A stretch of DNA of 64,000 nucleotides from RH-AL1 sp965277355 (GTDB lineage Bacteria > Pseudomonadota > Alphaproteobacteria > Rhizobiales > Beijerinckiaceae), in contig CBDICN010000001.1 of assembly GCA_965277355.1 (NCBI GenBank), forward strand, positions 682,001 through 746,000, read 5' to 3'. The notes beneath the pieces were generated by a model. That model was given only the letters and a program-made list of their open reading frames with translations, made no database searches and was not told the origin of the DNA. This document shows, in pieces, positions 34,234-42,852 of this stretch; positions within the stretch are counted from its first letter, which is position 1, and each line of letters begins with the position of its first letter. A program made the translations under genes and the position numbers.

Positions 34234-35001
34234 CTATTCTTGCATAGCACCCGACGCCGGTGCGGTGAGAGAAACATCGCCCGCCGCGACGGCTTTCCGG
34301 CCCTCGCCGGTCTCGACCACAAGCCGTCCTTGCATGTCGATGTCACGAAAGATCCCGGTGATCGTCTGACGCGGCATGGCGACGGAGACTTCGCCACCAA
34401 GGCCGGCCGCGTGGACCAGCCAGGATGCGCGGATCGAAGCAAATCCGGCACCGCGCCGCCAAATTCGAAGCTGGCGATCCACTTCGACGGCAAGTGCGTC
34501 GAGCACGGCGGCCGGCGACGCATCAACGTCCCCGATCTCGCCAAGGTCCGTCGTGGGATAGGCGAGGCCTGCGGGATGGGACCGGCAGTTGACCCCGAAA
34601 CCGACGACGCAGGCGAGAGCGCCGTCATCCAGCACGGCGCTCTCGAGAAGGATGCCGGCCATTTTCGCGCCGCCGACGACGATGTCGTTCGGCCATTTCA
34701 GGCGGACACGCCCGGCGTCGCTCACCCTCGCGCGCAGCGCGTTCACGAGGGCGATGCCGGCCACGAAGCCGAGCTGCGCGGCGACGGCCGCAGGGGACGG
34801 ATCGCGCAGCGCGAGGCTGGCGTAGAGATTGCCAAAGGGGGATGACCAGGCTCGACCATGCCGACCGCGACCAGCGGTTTGGCGGTCCGCGACGACGAAC
34901 AATCCTCCGATGTCGCCTTCGCGTAGCGCCCTCATGGCTTTGTCGTTGGTCGAGCCGACGTGCTCGTGGTGCGAGACCCGGAACGGGCCCACGTCACTCA
35001 A
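34234..35001 (-). CDS. birA: Biotin--[acetyl-CoA-carboxylase] ligase
   Basis: 255 residues, the short class without an N-terminal DNA-binding domain. The biotin-adenylate loop is TAGRGRHGRAWSSP (about residues 42-55), followed by KWPNDIVVGGAKMAGIL with the catalytic Lys. It activates biotin and attaches it to the carboxyl carrier protein. It follows nuoN by 26 bases and precedes rnj, and is probably part of the same long transcript. Confidence 0.95.
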   Translation of the reverse strand: MSDVGPFRVSHHEHVGSTNDKAMRALREGDIGGLFVVADRQTAGRGRHGRAWSSPFGNLYASLALRDPSPAAVAAQLGFVAGIALVNALRARVSDAGRVRLKWPNDIVVGGAKMAGILLESAVLDDGALACVVGFGVNCRSHPAGLAYPTTDLGEIGDVDASPAAVLDALAVEVDRQLRIWRRGAGFASIRASWLVHAAGLGGEVSVAMPRQTITGIFRDIDMQGRLVVETGEGRKAVAAGDVSLTAPASGAMQE

Positions 35002-35027
35002 GGCGAACCACGCGCGCGCCGATCATG

Positions 35028-36500
35028 TCAGAACAGCGAATGCGCCGCGGCGGTCGCCGCGCCGCGGAACGCCGTCGGATAGACCCACAGGAACAGGACC
35101 AGCAAGCCGGTTACGGCAAGCACGCCTTGCAGGACGCGAGACTGCGGATCGAACGGCGTCGCCGCCTCATCGAAGTACATGAACTTGACGATGCGCAGGT
35201 AGTAGAAGGCCGCCACCACGCTCGTCAGCACGCCGATGACGGCCAGGCCATAGAGGTGGGCCTGGATGGCGGCGTTGAAGACGTAGAACTTGGCGAAGAA
35301 CCCGGCGAGCGGCGGAATGCCGGCCATCGAGAACATCATCGTGGCGAAGAAGAACGCCATCGCCGGATGCGTTTTCGCGAGCCCCATCAGATCGGCGACG
35401 TTGGTGACGTCGCGCCCGTTGATCTTCATCGAGAGGATCGTGGCGAAGGTGCCGAGCGTCATGACGAGATAGATCGCCATGTAGATGATGACGCCTTCGA
35501 CGCCCTGCTGGGTGCCCGCGGCGAGGCCGACCAGCGCGAAGCCCATATGGCCGATCGCCGAATAGGCCATCAGCCGCTTGATGTCGGTCTGCCCGATCGC
35601 GGCGAAGGAGCCGAGCGCCATCGACAGAATCGAGATGAAGATGATGATTGGCTGCCACTGGCCGGTGATGCTCGGAAACGCGGTCATCGCGACGCGGACG
35701 GTGACCGCGACGGCGGCCATCTTGGGCGCGGTCGCGAAGAACGCCGTCACCGGCGTCGGCGCGCCCTGATAGACGTCGGGCGTCCACATGTGGAACGGCG
35801 CGACCGACATCTTAAAGGCAAGACCGGCAGTCAGGAACACGAGGCCGAAGATCACGAAGAGGTCGCGCTTGCCCGCGACCGCACGCGCGGCATTGGCGAT
35901 GCCAGCGAACTCGACCGTACCGGCGAAGCCGTAGAGCAGCGAGGCGCCATAGAGCAACATCCCCGACGACAGCGCACCGAGCACGAAATACTTCAGCCCC
36001 GCCTCGGAGGCTCGAAGGTTGTCGCGGTGGAAGGCGGCAATGACGTAGAGAGCGAGGCTCATCAGCTCGAGCCCGAGATAGAGGGTGATCAGCCCGCTCG
36101 CCGAGATGAGGATCAGGGCGCCGAGCGACGAGAGGATGATCAGGATCGGGTACTCGAACTTGTCGATCCGCTCGCGCGCGAGAAAACGCTGCCCCATCAG
36201 CAGGGTGACGAGCGCGCCGAGCAGCGTCAGCACCTTCATGAAGCGTCCGAAGGCATCGTCGATGAAGGCGCCGTCGAACACGATGGAGCGCGAATGGGAA
36301 TTGAGCAGCAGGACGAGCGTGGCGAGGCCGAGCACGCCGACGGCGATCTCGGTGACCGGCCCGTCCGACTCTCTATTGCGGATCGCGCCGAACAGCAGGA
36401 GGAACAGCGCGCCGAGAGCTAGGATGAGCTCCGGCAGGCTGTGGGCGATGTTGAAGCCGATTCCGTTGCGCAGTAGTGCCGAGTTCGCAAGGAGGTTCAT
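35028..36500 (-). CDS. nuoN: NADH-quinone oxidoreductase subunit N
   Basis: 490 residues, 14 membrane helices, antiporter-like subunit of the complex I membrane arm. Typical sequences are SASGLITLYLGLELMSLALY, GLAFKMSVAPFHMWTPDVYQGAPTP (broken-helix Lys region) and IKRLMAYSAIGHMGFAL. The start overlaps the nuoM stop (ATGA). It is the last structural gene of the nuo operon and is followed by birA. Confidence 0.97.
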   Translation of the reverse strand: MNLLANSALLRNGIGFNIAHSLPELILALGALFLLLFGAIRNRESDGPVTEIAVGVLGLATLVLLLNSHSRSIVFDGAFIDDAFGRFMKVLTLLGALVTLLMGQRFLARERIDKFEYPILIILSSLGALILISASGLITLYLGLELMSLALYVIAAFHRDNLRASEAGLKYFVLGALSSGMLLYGASLLYGFAGTVEFAGIANAARAVAGKRDLFVIFGLVFLTAGLAFKMSVAPFHMWTPDVYQGAPTPVTAFFATAPKMAAVAVTVRVAMTAFPSITGQWQPIIIFISILSMALGSFAAIGQTDIKRLMAYSAIGHMGFALVGLAAGTQQGVEGVIIYMAIYLVMTLGTFATILSMKINGRDVTNVADLMGLAKTHPAMAFFFATMMFSMAGIPPLAGFFAKFYVFNAAIQAHLYGLAVIGVLTSVVAAFYYLRIVKFMYFDEAATPFDPQSRVLQGVLAVTGLLVLFLWVYPTAFRGAATAAAHSLF

Positions 36501-38056
36501 GGCGTAGGCCTCGCGGCGAGCAGTGTCACCCTCTCTTTCTCCCGCTTGCGGGAGAAGGTGGCCTCCGCGTGAGCCTGCTTGATGTCCGCCTCGTGCGTCC
36601 TGACCAGAGTGGCGACGCTCGGACCCGAGGAGTCCAGGATCGGCGAGGGATGGAAGCCGTAGAAGATCGTCAAGACCGCGAGGACGCCGAGCATCCCGGC
36701 TTCGCGCGGGTTGAGATCGAGGATCGACTTCAGATTGTCCTTGGTGAGCACCCCGAAGAGGATCCGTCGGTAGAGATAGAGCGCGTAGGCGGCCGACAGG
36801 ATCACCCCGGTGGTCGCGAAGAGCGCCACCCAGGTGTTGACCTGGAAGGTGCCGAGCAACGTGAGGAATTCGCCGACGAAGCCCGAGGTGCCGGGCAGCC
36901 CGACGTTGGCCATCGTGAAGATGAGGAAGGCGGTGGCGTAGCGCGGCATGCGATGGACGAGGCCGCCATAAGCGGCGATTTCGCGGGTGTGCATGCGGTC
37001 GTAGACAACGCCGACGCAGAGGAACAGCGCGCCCGAGACGAGGCCGTGCGAGACCATCTGAAAGATCGCGCCCTGGATGCCCTGCTCGGTGAAGGAGAAC
37101 AGGCCCATCGTCACGAAGCCCATGTGGGCGACGGACGAATAGGCGATCAGCTTCTTCATGTCCTCCTGCACTAGCGCTACAAGCGAGGTGTAGATGATCG
37201 CGATCACCGAGAGCGCGAAGACCAGCGGCGCAAAGTAGAGCGAGGCATCGGGGAACATCGGCAGCGAGAAGCGGATAAAGCCGTACCCGCCCATCTTGAG
37301 CAGGATGCCGGCGAGGATCACGGAACCGGCAGTCGGCGCCTCGACATGGGCGTCAGGGAGCCAGGTGTGGACCGGCCACATCGGCATCTTCACCGCGAAG
37401 GAGGCGAAGAAGGCGAGGAACAGCCAGGTCTGCATCGAGGCCGGGAAGTGCGTCTTCAGGAGCACCGTGATATCGGTAGTTCCGGCGTAGCTGTACATCG
37501 CCATGATGGCGAGCAGCATCAGCAGCGAACCGGTCAGCGTATAGAGGAAGAACTTGAAGGCGGCGTAGACCTTCCGCCCGTGGCCCCAGATCCCGATGAT
37601 GAGGAACATCGGGATGAGGCCGCCCTCGAAGAACAGGTAGAAGAGCAGCAGGTCGAGCGAGCAGAAAACGCCGATCATCAGCGTCTCCAGCACCAGGAAG
37701 GCGATCATGAAGTCCTTCACGCGGAAGGTGATCGAACGCCATGAGGCGAGAATGCAGAACGGCATCAGGAACGTCGTCAGCACGACGAAGGGGAAGCTCA
37801 TCCCGTCGACGCCGAGCTTGTAGACGAGGCCTGCGCCGAACCATTGCTTCTGCTCGACGAACTGGAAGGCCGCCGACGAAGCGTCGAAATGCGCCCAGGC
37901 GTAGCAGGCGAGCAGGAAGGTCACGATCGTCGTGATGAGTGCGGCCCAGCGCGCGTTCTCGAGCGTCGCCTCGTCCTCTCCCCGCAAGGCGAGGATGAGG
38001 ACCGTGCCGGTGATCGGCAGAACGATGAGGCCGGTGAGGATCCCGAAGCCGAACAT
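36497..38056 (-). CDS. nuoM: NADH-quinone oxidoreductase subunit M, with repeat-derived C-terminal tail
   Basis: 519 residues from the ATG at 38056, which shares its A with the nuoL TGA. Antiporter-like subunit with KMPMWPVHTWLPDAHVEAPTAGS, GGYGFIRFSLPMFP and KKLIAYSSVAHMGFVTMG. The normal end near EADIKQAHAEA is followed by about 19 residues (TFSRKREKERVTLLAARPTP, in part) that are the translation of a palindromic repeat at 36537-36558 and its flank. The frame then ends in the ATGA overlap with nuoN. The start chosen is the standard one; the longer open frame upstream is antisense-like. Confidence 0.96.
   Translation of the reverse strand: MFGFGILTGLIVLPITGTVLILALRGEDEATLENARWAALITTIVTFLLACYAWAHFDASSAAFQFVEQKQWFGAGLVYKLGVDGMSFPFVVLTTFLMPFCILASWRSITFRVKDFMIAFLVLETLMIGVFCSLDLLLFYLFFEGGLIPMFLIIGIWGHGRKVYAAFKFFLYTLTGSLLMLLAIMAMYSYAGTTDITVLLKTHFPASMQTWLFLAFFASFAVKMPMWPVHTWLPDAHVEAPTAGSVILAGILLKMGGYGFIRFSLPMFPDASLYFAPLVFALSVIAIIYTSLVALVQEDMKKLIAYSSVAHMGFVTMGLFSFTEQGIQGAIFQMVSHGLVSGALFLCVGVVYDRMHTREIAAYGGLVHRMPRYATAFLIFTMANVGLPGTSGFVGEFLTLLGTFQVNTWVALFATTGVILSAAYALYLYRRILFGVLTKDNLKSILDLNPREAGMLGVLAVLTIFYGFHPSPILDSSGPSVATLVRTHEADIKQAHAEATFSRKREKERVTLLAARPTP
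36537..36558. repeat. REP-like palindrome, family A, inside nuoM 3' end
   Basis: A perfect palindromic core, tctcccgcttgcgggaga with flanking tt/aa, the same family as the elements at 41136, 41261, 53850, 57947 and 58073. Here it lies within the coding sequence of nuoM and encodes FSRKREKE at the C-terminus. Confidence 0.85.
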
Positions 38057-40161
38057 CAGCGCATGCCCCACACGAGGTAGCCGGTGATGAGTACGGTGAC
38101 GCCGATCAGCATGGCGAAGGCATAGTGATAGACGTAGCCGGTCTGCAGCCGGACCGCCTGCCTCGTGACGTCGACGACGGCGGCCGACAGGCCGTCGGGC
38201 CCGAAGCGATCGATGATCCCAACGTCGCCGCCGCGCCAGAACAGACGGCCGATTCGGAAGGCAGGCTTGACGAAGATCATGTCGTATAGCTCGTCGAAAT
38301 ACCATTTGTGGGACAGGAAGCGATAGATGAGCGCGTTGCCGCGCGCCCAGCGGCTTGGCGCCTCGGTGTCGTAGATGTAGCCGTACCAGGCGAGCGCGAA
38401 GCCGGAGGCGAGCAGCGCCATCGGGATCAGCTTGACTGCCTCGGGCACTTTTTCCATGTTTTCGAGGATGTGGTTGTTCGGCCCGTAGTACAGCGCGCCT
38501 TTCCAGAAGCCGGCCTGATCGGCGCCGATGAAGTGGCTGGCGAACAGCCCGCCCGCGAACAGCGCGCCGATCGAGAGGACGTAGAGCGGGATCAGCATCG
38601 TGTTCGGCGATTCGTGCGGCTCGAAGGCATGACCGTCGTCCTCGACGTGGTCAGGATGCAGCTTCACGTCGTGCGCGGGCGCCGCATGCGGATGATCGGC
38701 GGTGACGTGGTCCTGGCCGCCGGTCTCCGGCCTGTTCGTCGGCTCGAGATGCGCCTTCGCGCCATGGGCGTCGGTGACCCCGGTGTTGTCGGCATGCGCA
38801 TGAGCCGTTTCCCAGCGGGGCTTGCCGAAGAAGGTCATGAAGACGAGGCGGAACGAGTAGAACGAGGTCAGGAAAACGGCCAGCGTCGCGAGGACGTAGG
38901 CGTAGGTCGCACCCGTCGTATGCGAGGCGTAGGCCGCCTCGATGATCGCGTCCTTCGAGTAGAAGCCGGCGGTCAGCGGGAAACCGACCAGCGCCAGCGA
39001 TCCGATCAGCATCGTCCAGAAGGTGACGGGGATCTTCTTCCGCAGATCGCCCATGTGCCGCATGTCTTGCTCGTGGTGCATCGCAGTGATGACCGAGCCG
39101 GCGCACAGGAACAGCAGCGCCTTGAAGAAGGCGTGGGTGAACAGGTGGAAGATGCCGAGCCCGAAGCCGCCGACGCCGAGGCCGACGAACATGTAGCCGA
39201 GCTGCGAGCAGGTCGAGTAGGCGACGACGCGCTTGATGTCGGTCTGCACGCATCCGATCGTCGCCGCGAAAAAGCAGGTCGTGCCGCCGATGATCGTGAC
39301 GAAGGAGAGCGCCGCCGGAGCCTGCTCGAACAGCGGCGACAGCCGCGCCACCATGAACACACCGGCGGTCACCATCGTCGCGGCATGGATCAGCGCCGAG
39401 ACCGGGGTCGGGCCTTCCATCGCGTCGGGCAGCCAGGTATGGAGCAGGAACTGCGCCGACTTGCCCATCGCCCCCATGAACAGCAGGAAGCAGGCGACCT
39501 CCATGACCGGCAGGTCCATGCCGAAGAAGTGCCCGGTCTTGCCGGCGAGGCCCGGCGCCGCGGCGAAGATCGTCTCGAACGAGACCGACTTGGTGATGAG
39601 GAAGACTGTGAAGATGCCGAGCAGGAAGCCGAAGTCGCCGACGCGGTTGACGACGAAGGCCTTGATCGCGGCGGCGTTCGCCGTCGGCTTCTCGTACCAG
39701 AAGCCGATCAGGAGGTAGGAGGCGAGGCCGACGCCTTCCCAGCCGAAGAACATCTGGACGAGGTTGTCGGCTGTCACCAGCATCAGCATGGTGAAGGTGA
39801 ACAGCGACAGGTAGGCAAAGAAGCGCGGGCGCGAGGGATCCTCGCTCATGTAGCCGATCGAGTACAGGTGGACGAGCGCGGAGACGGTGTTGACGACGAC
39901 CAGCATCACCGCGGTCAGCGCATCGACCCTGAGCGCCCAGTCGACCTTCAGTGTGCCGACGGTGAACCAGTTGCCGAGGAACGATACGGTCTCGGGATGC
40001 GAGCCGAGCGCGTACATGAACAGGATGATCCAGGACAGCACCGCGCCGATCATCAGGAATGTGGTGGTCACGATCTCACAGGCGCGAGACCCGATGCGAT
40101 CGCCGCCCAAGGCGGCGATGAGGAAGCCCAGCAGCGGCAGCGCGACAATGGCGGTGATCAT
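38056..40161 (-). CDS. nuoL: NADH-quinone oxidoreductase subunit L
   Basis: 701 residues, 15-16 helices and the long lateral helix. Conserved segments are FFGWEGVGLASYLLIGFWY, GKSAQFLLHTWLPDAMEGPTPVSALIHAATMV and DIKRVVAYSTCSQLGYMFVG. A loop at about residues 450-515 is unusually rich in His and Asp (HAHADN, HPHAAPAHD, HPDHVEDDGHAFEPH). Six bases separate it from nuoK. It forms the distal proton-pumping module. Confidence 0.97.
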   Translation of the reverse strand: MITAIVALPLLGFLIAALGGDRIGSRACEIVTTTFLMIGAVLSWIILFMYALGSHPETVSFLGNWFTVGTLKVDWALRVDALTAVMLVVVNTVSALVHLYSIGYMSEDPSRPRFFAYLSLFTFTMLMLVTADNLVQMFFGWEGVGLASYLLIGFWYEKPTANAAAIKAFVVNRVGDFGFLLGIFTVFLITKSVSFETIFAAAPGLAGKTGHFFGMDLPVMEVACFLLFMGAMGKSAQFLLHTWLPDAMEGPTPVSALIHAATMVTAGVFMVARLSPLFEQAPAALSFVTIIGGTTCFFAATIGCVQTDIKRVVAYSTCSQLGYMFVGLGVGGFGLGIFHLFTHAFFKALLFLCAGSVITAMHHEQDMRHMGDLRKKIPVTFWTMLIGSLALVGFPLTAGFYSKDAIIEAAYASHTTGATYAYVLATLAVFLTSFYSFRLVFMTFFGKPRWETAHAHADNTGVTDAHGAKAHLEPTNRPETGGQDHVTADHPHAAPAHDVKLHPDHVEDDGHAFEPHESPNTMLIPLYVLSIGALFAGGLFASHFIGADQAGFWKGALYYGPNNHILENMEKVPEAVKLIPMALLASGFALAWYGYIYDTEAPSRWARGNALIYRFLSHKWYFDELYDMIFVKPAFRIGRLFWRGGDVGIIDRFGPDGLSAAVVDVTRQAVRLQTGYVYHYAFAMLIGVTVLITGYLVWGMR

Positions 40162-40167
40162 CGAGGC

Positions 40168-40473
40168 TCAGCCCTTCATCGAATGAATATCCTCGACCGC
40201 AATCGAGCCGCTGTTGCGGTAGTAGGTGACGAGGATCGCGAGGCCGATCGCGGCTTCGGCCGCCGCCACCGTGAGAATGAACAGTGCGAAGACCTGCCCG
40301 GTGAGGTCGTGCAGGAAGCTTGAGAAGGCGACGAGGTTGATGTTGACCGAAAGCAGGATCAACTCGACCGACATCAGGATGATGATGATGTTCTTGCGGT
40401 TGAGGATGATGCCGGCGATGCCCAGCGTGAAGATGATCGCCGCGACGATAAGATACTGACCCAAGCCTATCAT
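40168..40473 (-). CDS. nuoK: NADH-quinone oxidoreductase subunit K
   Basis: 101 residues, three membrane helices, with MSVELILLSVNINLVAF carrying the conserved membrane Glu of helix 2 and AAAEAAIGLAILVTYYR for helix 3. It belongs to the proton channel near the quinone module. Located between nuoJ and nuoL. Confidence 0.97.
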   Translation of the reverse strand: MIGLGQYLIVAAIIFTLGIAGIILNRKNIIIILMSVELILLSVNINLVAFSSFLHDLTGQVFALFILTVAAAEAAIGLAILVTYYRNSGSIAVEDIHSMKG

Positions 40474-40510
40474 CGGGTTCCCCCTGCCCGGTCCATCACA
40501 TCAGAGACGA

Positions 40511-41122
40511 TCAATTCACGCCCTCGCGCGAGCGCACCTTGCGCATCTGAACCGCCACCCGAGGTTGCCGCGCGTTCTGCTCCGGGATCGACTGGCGCTT
40601 GACGAAGGGACGGTGGCGCAAGGTGAGCACGATCGCGCCAATCATGGCCGTCAGCAGCACCAGCCCTGCGGCCTGGAACAGCACGAGATATTGCGTGTAG
40701 ATCACCGAACCCAACGCCACCGTGTTGGGCAGCGTGGACGGCGCCGGCGTCGTGGTCTGCGAGCCGGAAAGCGGCCCGATCGTCCAGGAGCTCACGACGA
40801 AGATGAGCTCGACGGCGACGATCGCGCCGACGATCGAGCCGATCGGCAGGTACTTGAGGAAGCCCTGGCGCAGCTCGGCGAAGTCGACGTCGAGCATCAT
40901 GATCACGAACAGGAACAGCACGGCGACCGCCCCGACGTAGACGACGATGAGGATCATCGCCAGGAACTCGGCCTCGAGCAGCACGAACAGGCCGGCCGCG
41001 TTGACGAAGGCCAGGATGAGGAAGAGCACCGAATGGACCGGGTTCTTCGAGGCGATCACCATGAAGGCGGAGGCGATCAGCACGATCGAGAACAGGTAGA
41101 AGAAGAGGGATGCGAGGATCAT
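40511..41122 (-). CDS. nuoJ: NADH-quinone oxidoreductase subunit J
   Basis: 203 residues with five helices; SKNPVHSVLFLILAFVNAAGLFVLLEAEFLAMILIVVYVGAVAVLFLFVIMML is the conserved first part, including the pi-bulge helix 3. The C-terminal extension is basic. It is separated from nuoI by 193 bases that contain a paired palindromic repeat, the only sizeable interruption between nuo structural genes that carries no ORF. Confidence 0.96.
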   Translation of the reverse strand: MILASLFFYLFSIVLIASAFMVIASKNPVHSVLFLILAFVNAAGLFVLLEAEFLAMILIVVYVGAVAVLFLFVIMMLDVDFAELRQGFLKYLPIGSIVGAIVAVELIFVVSSWTIGPLSGSQTTTPAPSTLPNTVALGSVIYTQYLVLFQAAGLVLLTAMIGAIVLTLRHRPFVKRQSIPEQNARQPRVAVQMRKVRSREGVN

Positions 41123-41135
41123 GCGTGCGCACTCC

Positions 41136-41284
41136 CCTTCTCCCGCTTGCGGGAGAAGGTGGCCCTTGCGTCAGCGAGGGTCGGATGAGGGGCCGCGGGA
41201 CCTGCTCCCACCTCGCGAAAAGCGGCGACGCCCCTTTTCCGACCCGACTTCGTCGGGCCCCCTTCTCCCGCAAGCGGGAGAAGG
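41136..41284. repeat. Paired REP-like element between nuoI and nuoJ
   Basis: Two copies of the 24-base palindrome (ccttctcccgc-nn-gcgggagaagg) at 41136-41159 and 41261-41284, in inverted arrangement with outer flanks tggccc...gtcggatgagggg and ccccttttccgacccg that are complementary. This is a BIME-like composite that could fold into one large hairpin in the nuo transcript. Confidence 0.85.
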
Positions 41285-41315
41285 AACAGGCGACCAGCCA
41301 TCGTGATCACCGCTT

Positions 41316-41804
41316 TCATCGATATGGCGAATCGAGCGCGATGTTGCGGGCGAGTTCGCGCTCCCAACGGTCGCCGTTGGCGAGCAGGCGCTCCTTGTCG
41401 TAGTAGAGTTCCTCGCGTGTCTCGGTGGCGAACTCCGCGTTCGGCCCCTCCACGATGGCGTCGACCGGGCAAGCCTCCTGGCAGTAGCCGCAATAGATGC
41501 ATTTCACCATGTCGATGTCGTAGCGCGTGGTGCGGCGGGTGCCGTCGTTGCGGCGCGGCCCCGCCTCGATGGTAATCGCCTGGGCGGGGCAGATCGCCTC
41601 ACAAAGCTTGCAGGCGATGCAGCGCTCTTCGCCGTTCGGGTAGCGCCGCAGCGCATGCTCGCCGCGATAGCGCGGCGATTGCGGGTTCTTCTCGTGCGGA
41701 TAGTTGATCGTCGCCTTCGGCTTGAACATGTAGCGCATCGACATGCCGAACGCCGCGGCGAACTCTTTCAGGAGCAGTTGCTTGGCGGCTTGATCGAGCT
41801 TCAT
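41316..41804 (-). CDS. nuoI: NADH-quinone oxidoreductase subunit I
   Basis: 162 residues. Two tetranuclear iron-sulfur motifs are present, CIACKLCEAICP and CIYCGYCQEACP, which bind clusters N6a and N6b. The sequence ends NIALDSPYR, as in mitochondrial TYKY-type subunits. It follows nuoH by 22 bases. Confidence 0.97.
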   Translation of the reverse strand: MKLDQAAKQLLLKEFAAAFGMSMRYMFKPKATINYPHEKNPQSPRYRGEHALRRYPNGEERCIACKLCEAICPAQAITIEAGPRRNDGTRRTTRYDIDMVKCIYCGYCQEACPVDAIVEGPNAEFATETREELYYDKERLLANGDRWERELARNIALDSPYR

Positions 41805-41826
41805 CGGACCTGACTTTCGGGCTGGT

Positions 41827-42843
41827 TCATCGCGCCATCACGCCGCCCCAGCCGGTGATCTCGAGGACACCGGCGACGACGACGACCATGGCAAGCGAGA
41901 GCGGGAGGAAGACCTTCCAGCCGAGCCGCATCAGCTGGTCGTAGCGGTAACGCGGCACGAACGCCTTCACCATGGAGACCATGAAGAAGACGAGGAAGAT
42001 CTTCAGGAGGAACCAGAACACGCCGGGGATCCACGTGAACGGCGGAAACGGAATGGGGGACAGCCAGCCGCCCATGAACAAGATGACCTGCAGCGCGGCC
42101 ATCGTCATGATCGCCACGTATTCGGCAAGCATGAACAGCATGTAGGGCGAGGACGAGTACTCGACCATGAAACCGGCGACGAGTTCCGACTCGGCCTCGA
42201 CGAGATCGAACGGCGGCCGGTTCGTCTCCGCGAGCGCCGAGACGAAGAAGATCACGAACATCGGGAACAGCGGCAGCCAGTACCAGCCAAAGATGCCGAA
42301 ACGGGTGTCCTGCGCCTGGACGATGCCGTTGAGGTTCAGGGTGCCGGCGCACAGCAGGACGGTGACGATCACGAAGCCGATCGAGACCTCGTAGGAGACC
42401 ATCTGCGCGGCGGACCGCAGTGCAGACAGGAACGGGTATTTCGAGTTCGACGCCCAACCGCCCATGATGACGCCATAGATCGACAGCGACGAGATGGCGA
42501 AGATGTAGAGCGTGCCGACGTTGAGATTGGCGATCGCCCAGCCGTTGGCGACGGGGATGACCGCCCATGCGGCCAGCGCCAGCATGCCCATCACGAAGGG
42601 CGCCAGCAGGAACACGCCCTTGTTGGCGCCGGCGGGAATGACCGGCTCCTTGAGGATGAACTTGAGCAGGTCGGCGAAGCTCTGGAACAGGCCGAACGGA
42701 CCGACGACGTTGGGTCCCTTGCGCAGCTGCACCGCCGCCCAGATCTTGCGATCCGCCAGCAGGACGTAGGCGATCTCGACGAGAAGCACCACGAGGAGGA
42801 CGACGCTCTTCACGATCGTGAGGATGAACAGCCAGAACGACAT
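41827..42843 (-). CDS. nuoH: NADH-quinone oxidoreductase subunit H
   Basis: 338 residues and eight helices. The quinone-site region includes AYVLLADRKIWAAVQLRKGPNVVGPFGLFQSFAD, SALRSAAQMVSYEVSIGF and AETNRPPFDLVEAESELVAGF. It links the peripheral arm to the membrane arm. Its start lies nine bases after the nuoG stop. Confidence 0.97.
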   Translation of the reverse strand: MSFWLFILTIVKSVVLLVVLLVEIAYVLLADRKIWAAVQLRKGPNVVGPFGLFQSFADLLKFILKEPVIPAGANKGVFLLAPFVMGMLALAAWAVIPVANGWAIANLNVGTLYIFAISSLSIYGVIMGGWASNSKYPFLSALRSAAQMVSYEVSIGFVIVTVLLCAGTLNLNGIVQAQDTRFGIFGWYWLPLFPMFVIFFVSALAETNRPPFDLVEAESELVAGFMVEYSSSPYMLFMLAEYVAIMTMAALQVILFMGGWLSPIPFPPFTWIPGVFWFLLKIFLVFFMVSMVKAFVPRYRYDQLMRLGWKVFLPLSLAMVVVVAGVLEITGWGGVMAR

Positions 42844-42852
42844 CGGTGCGTC

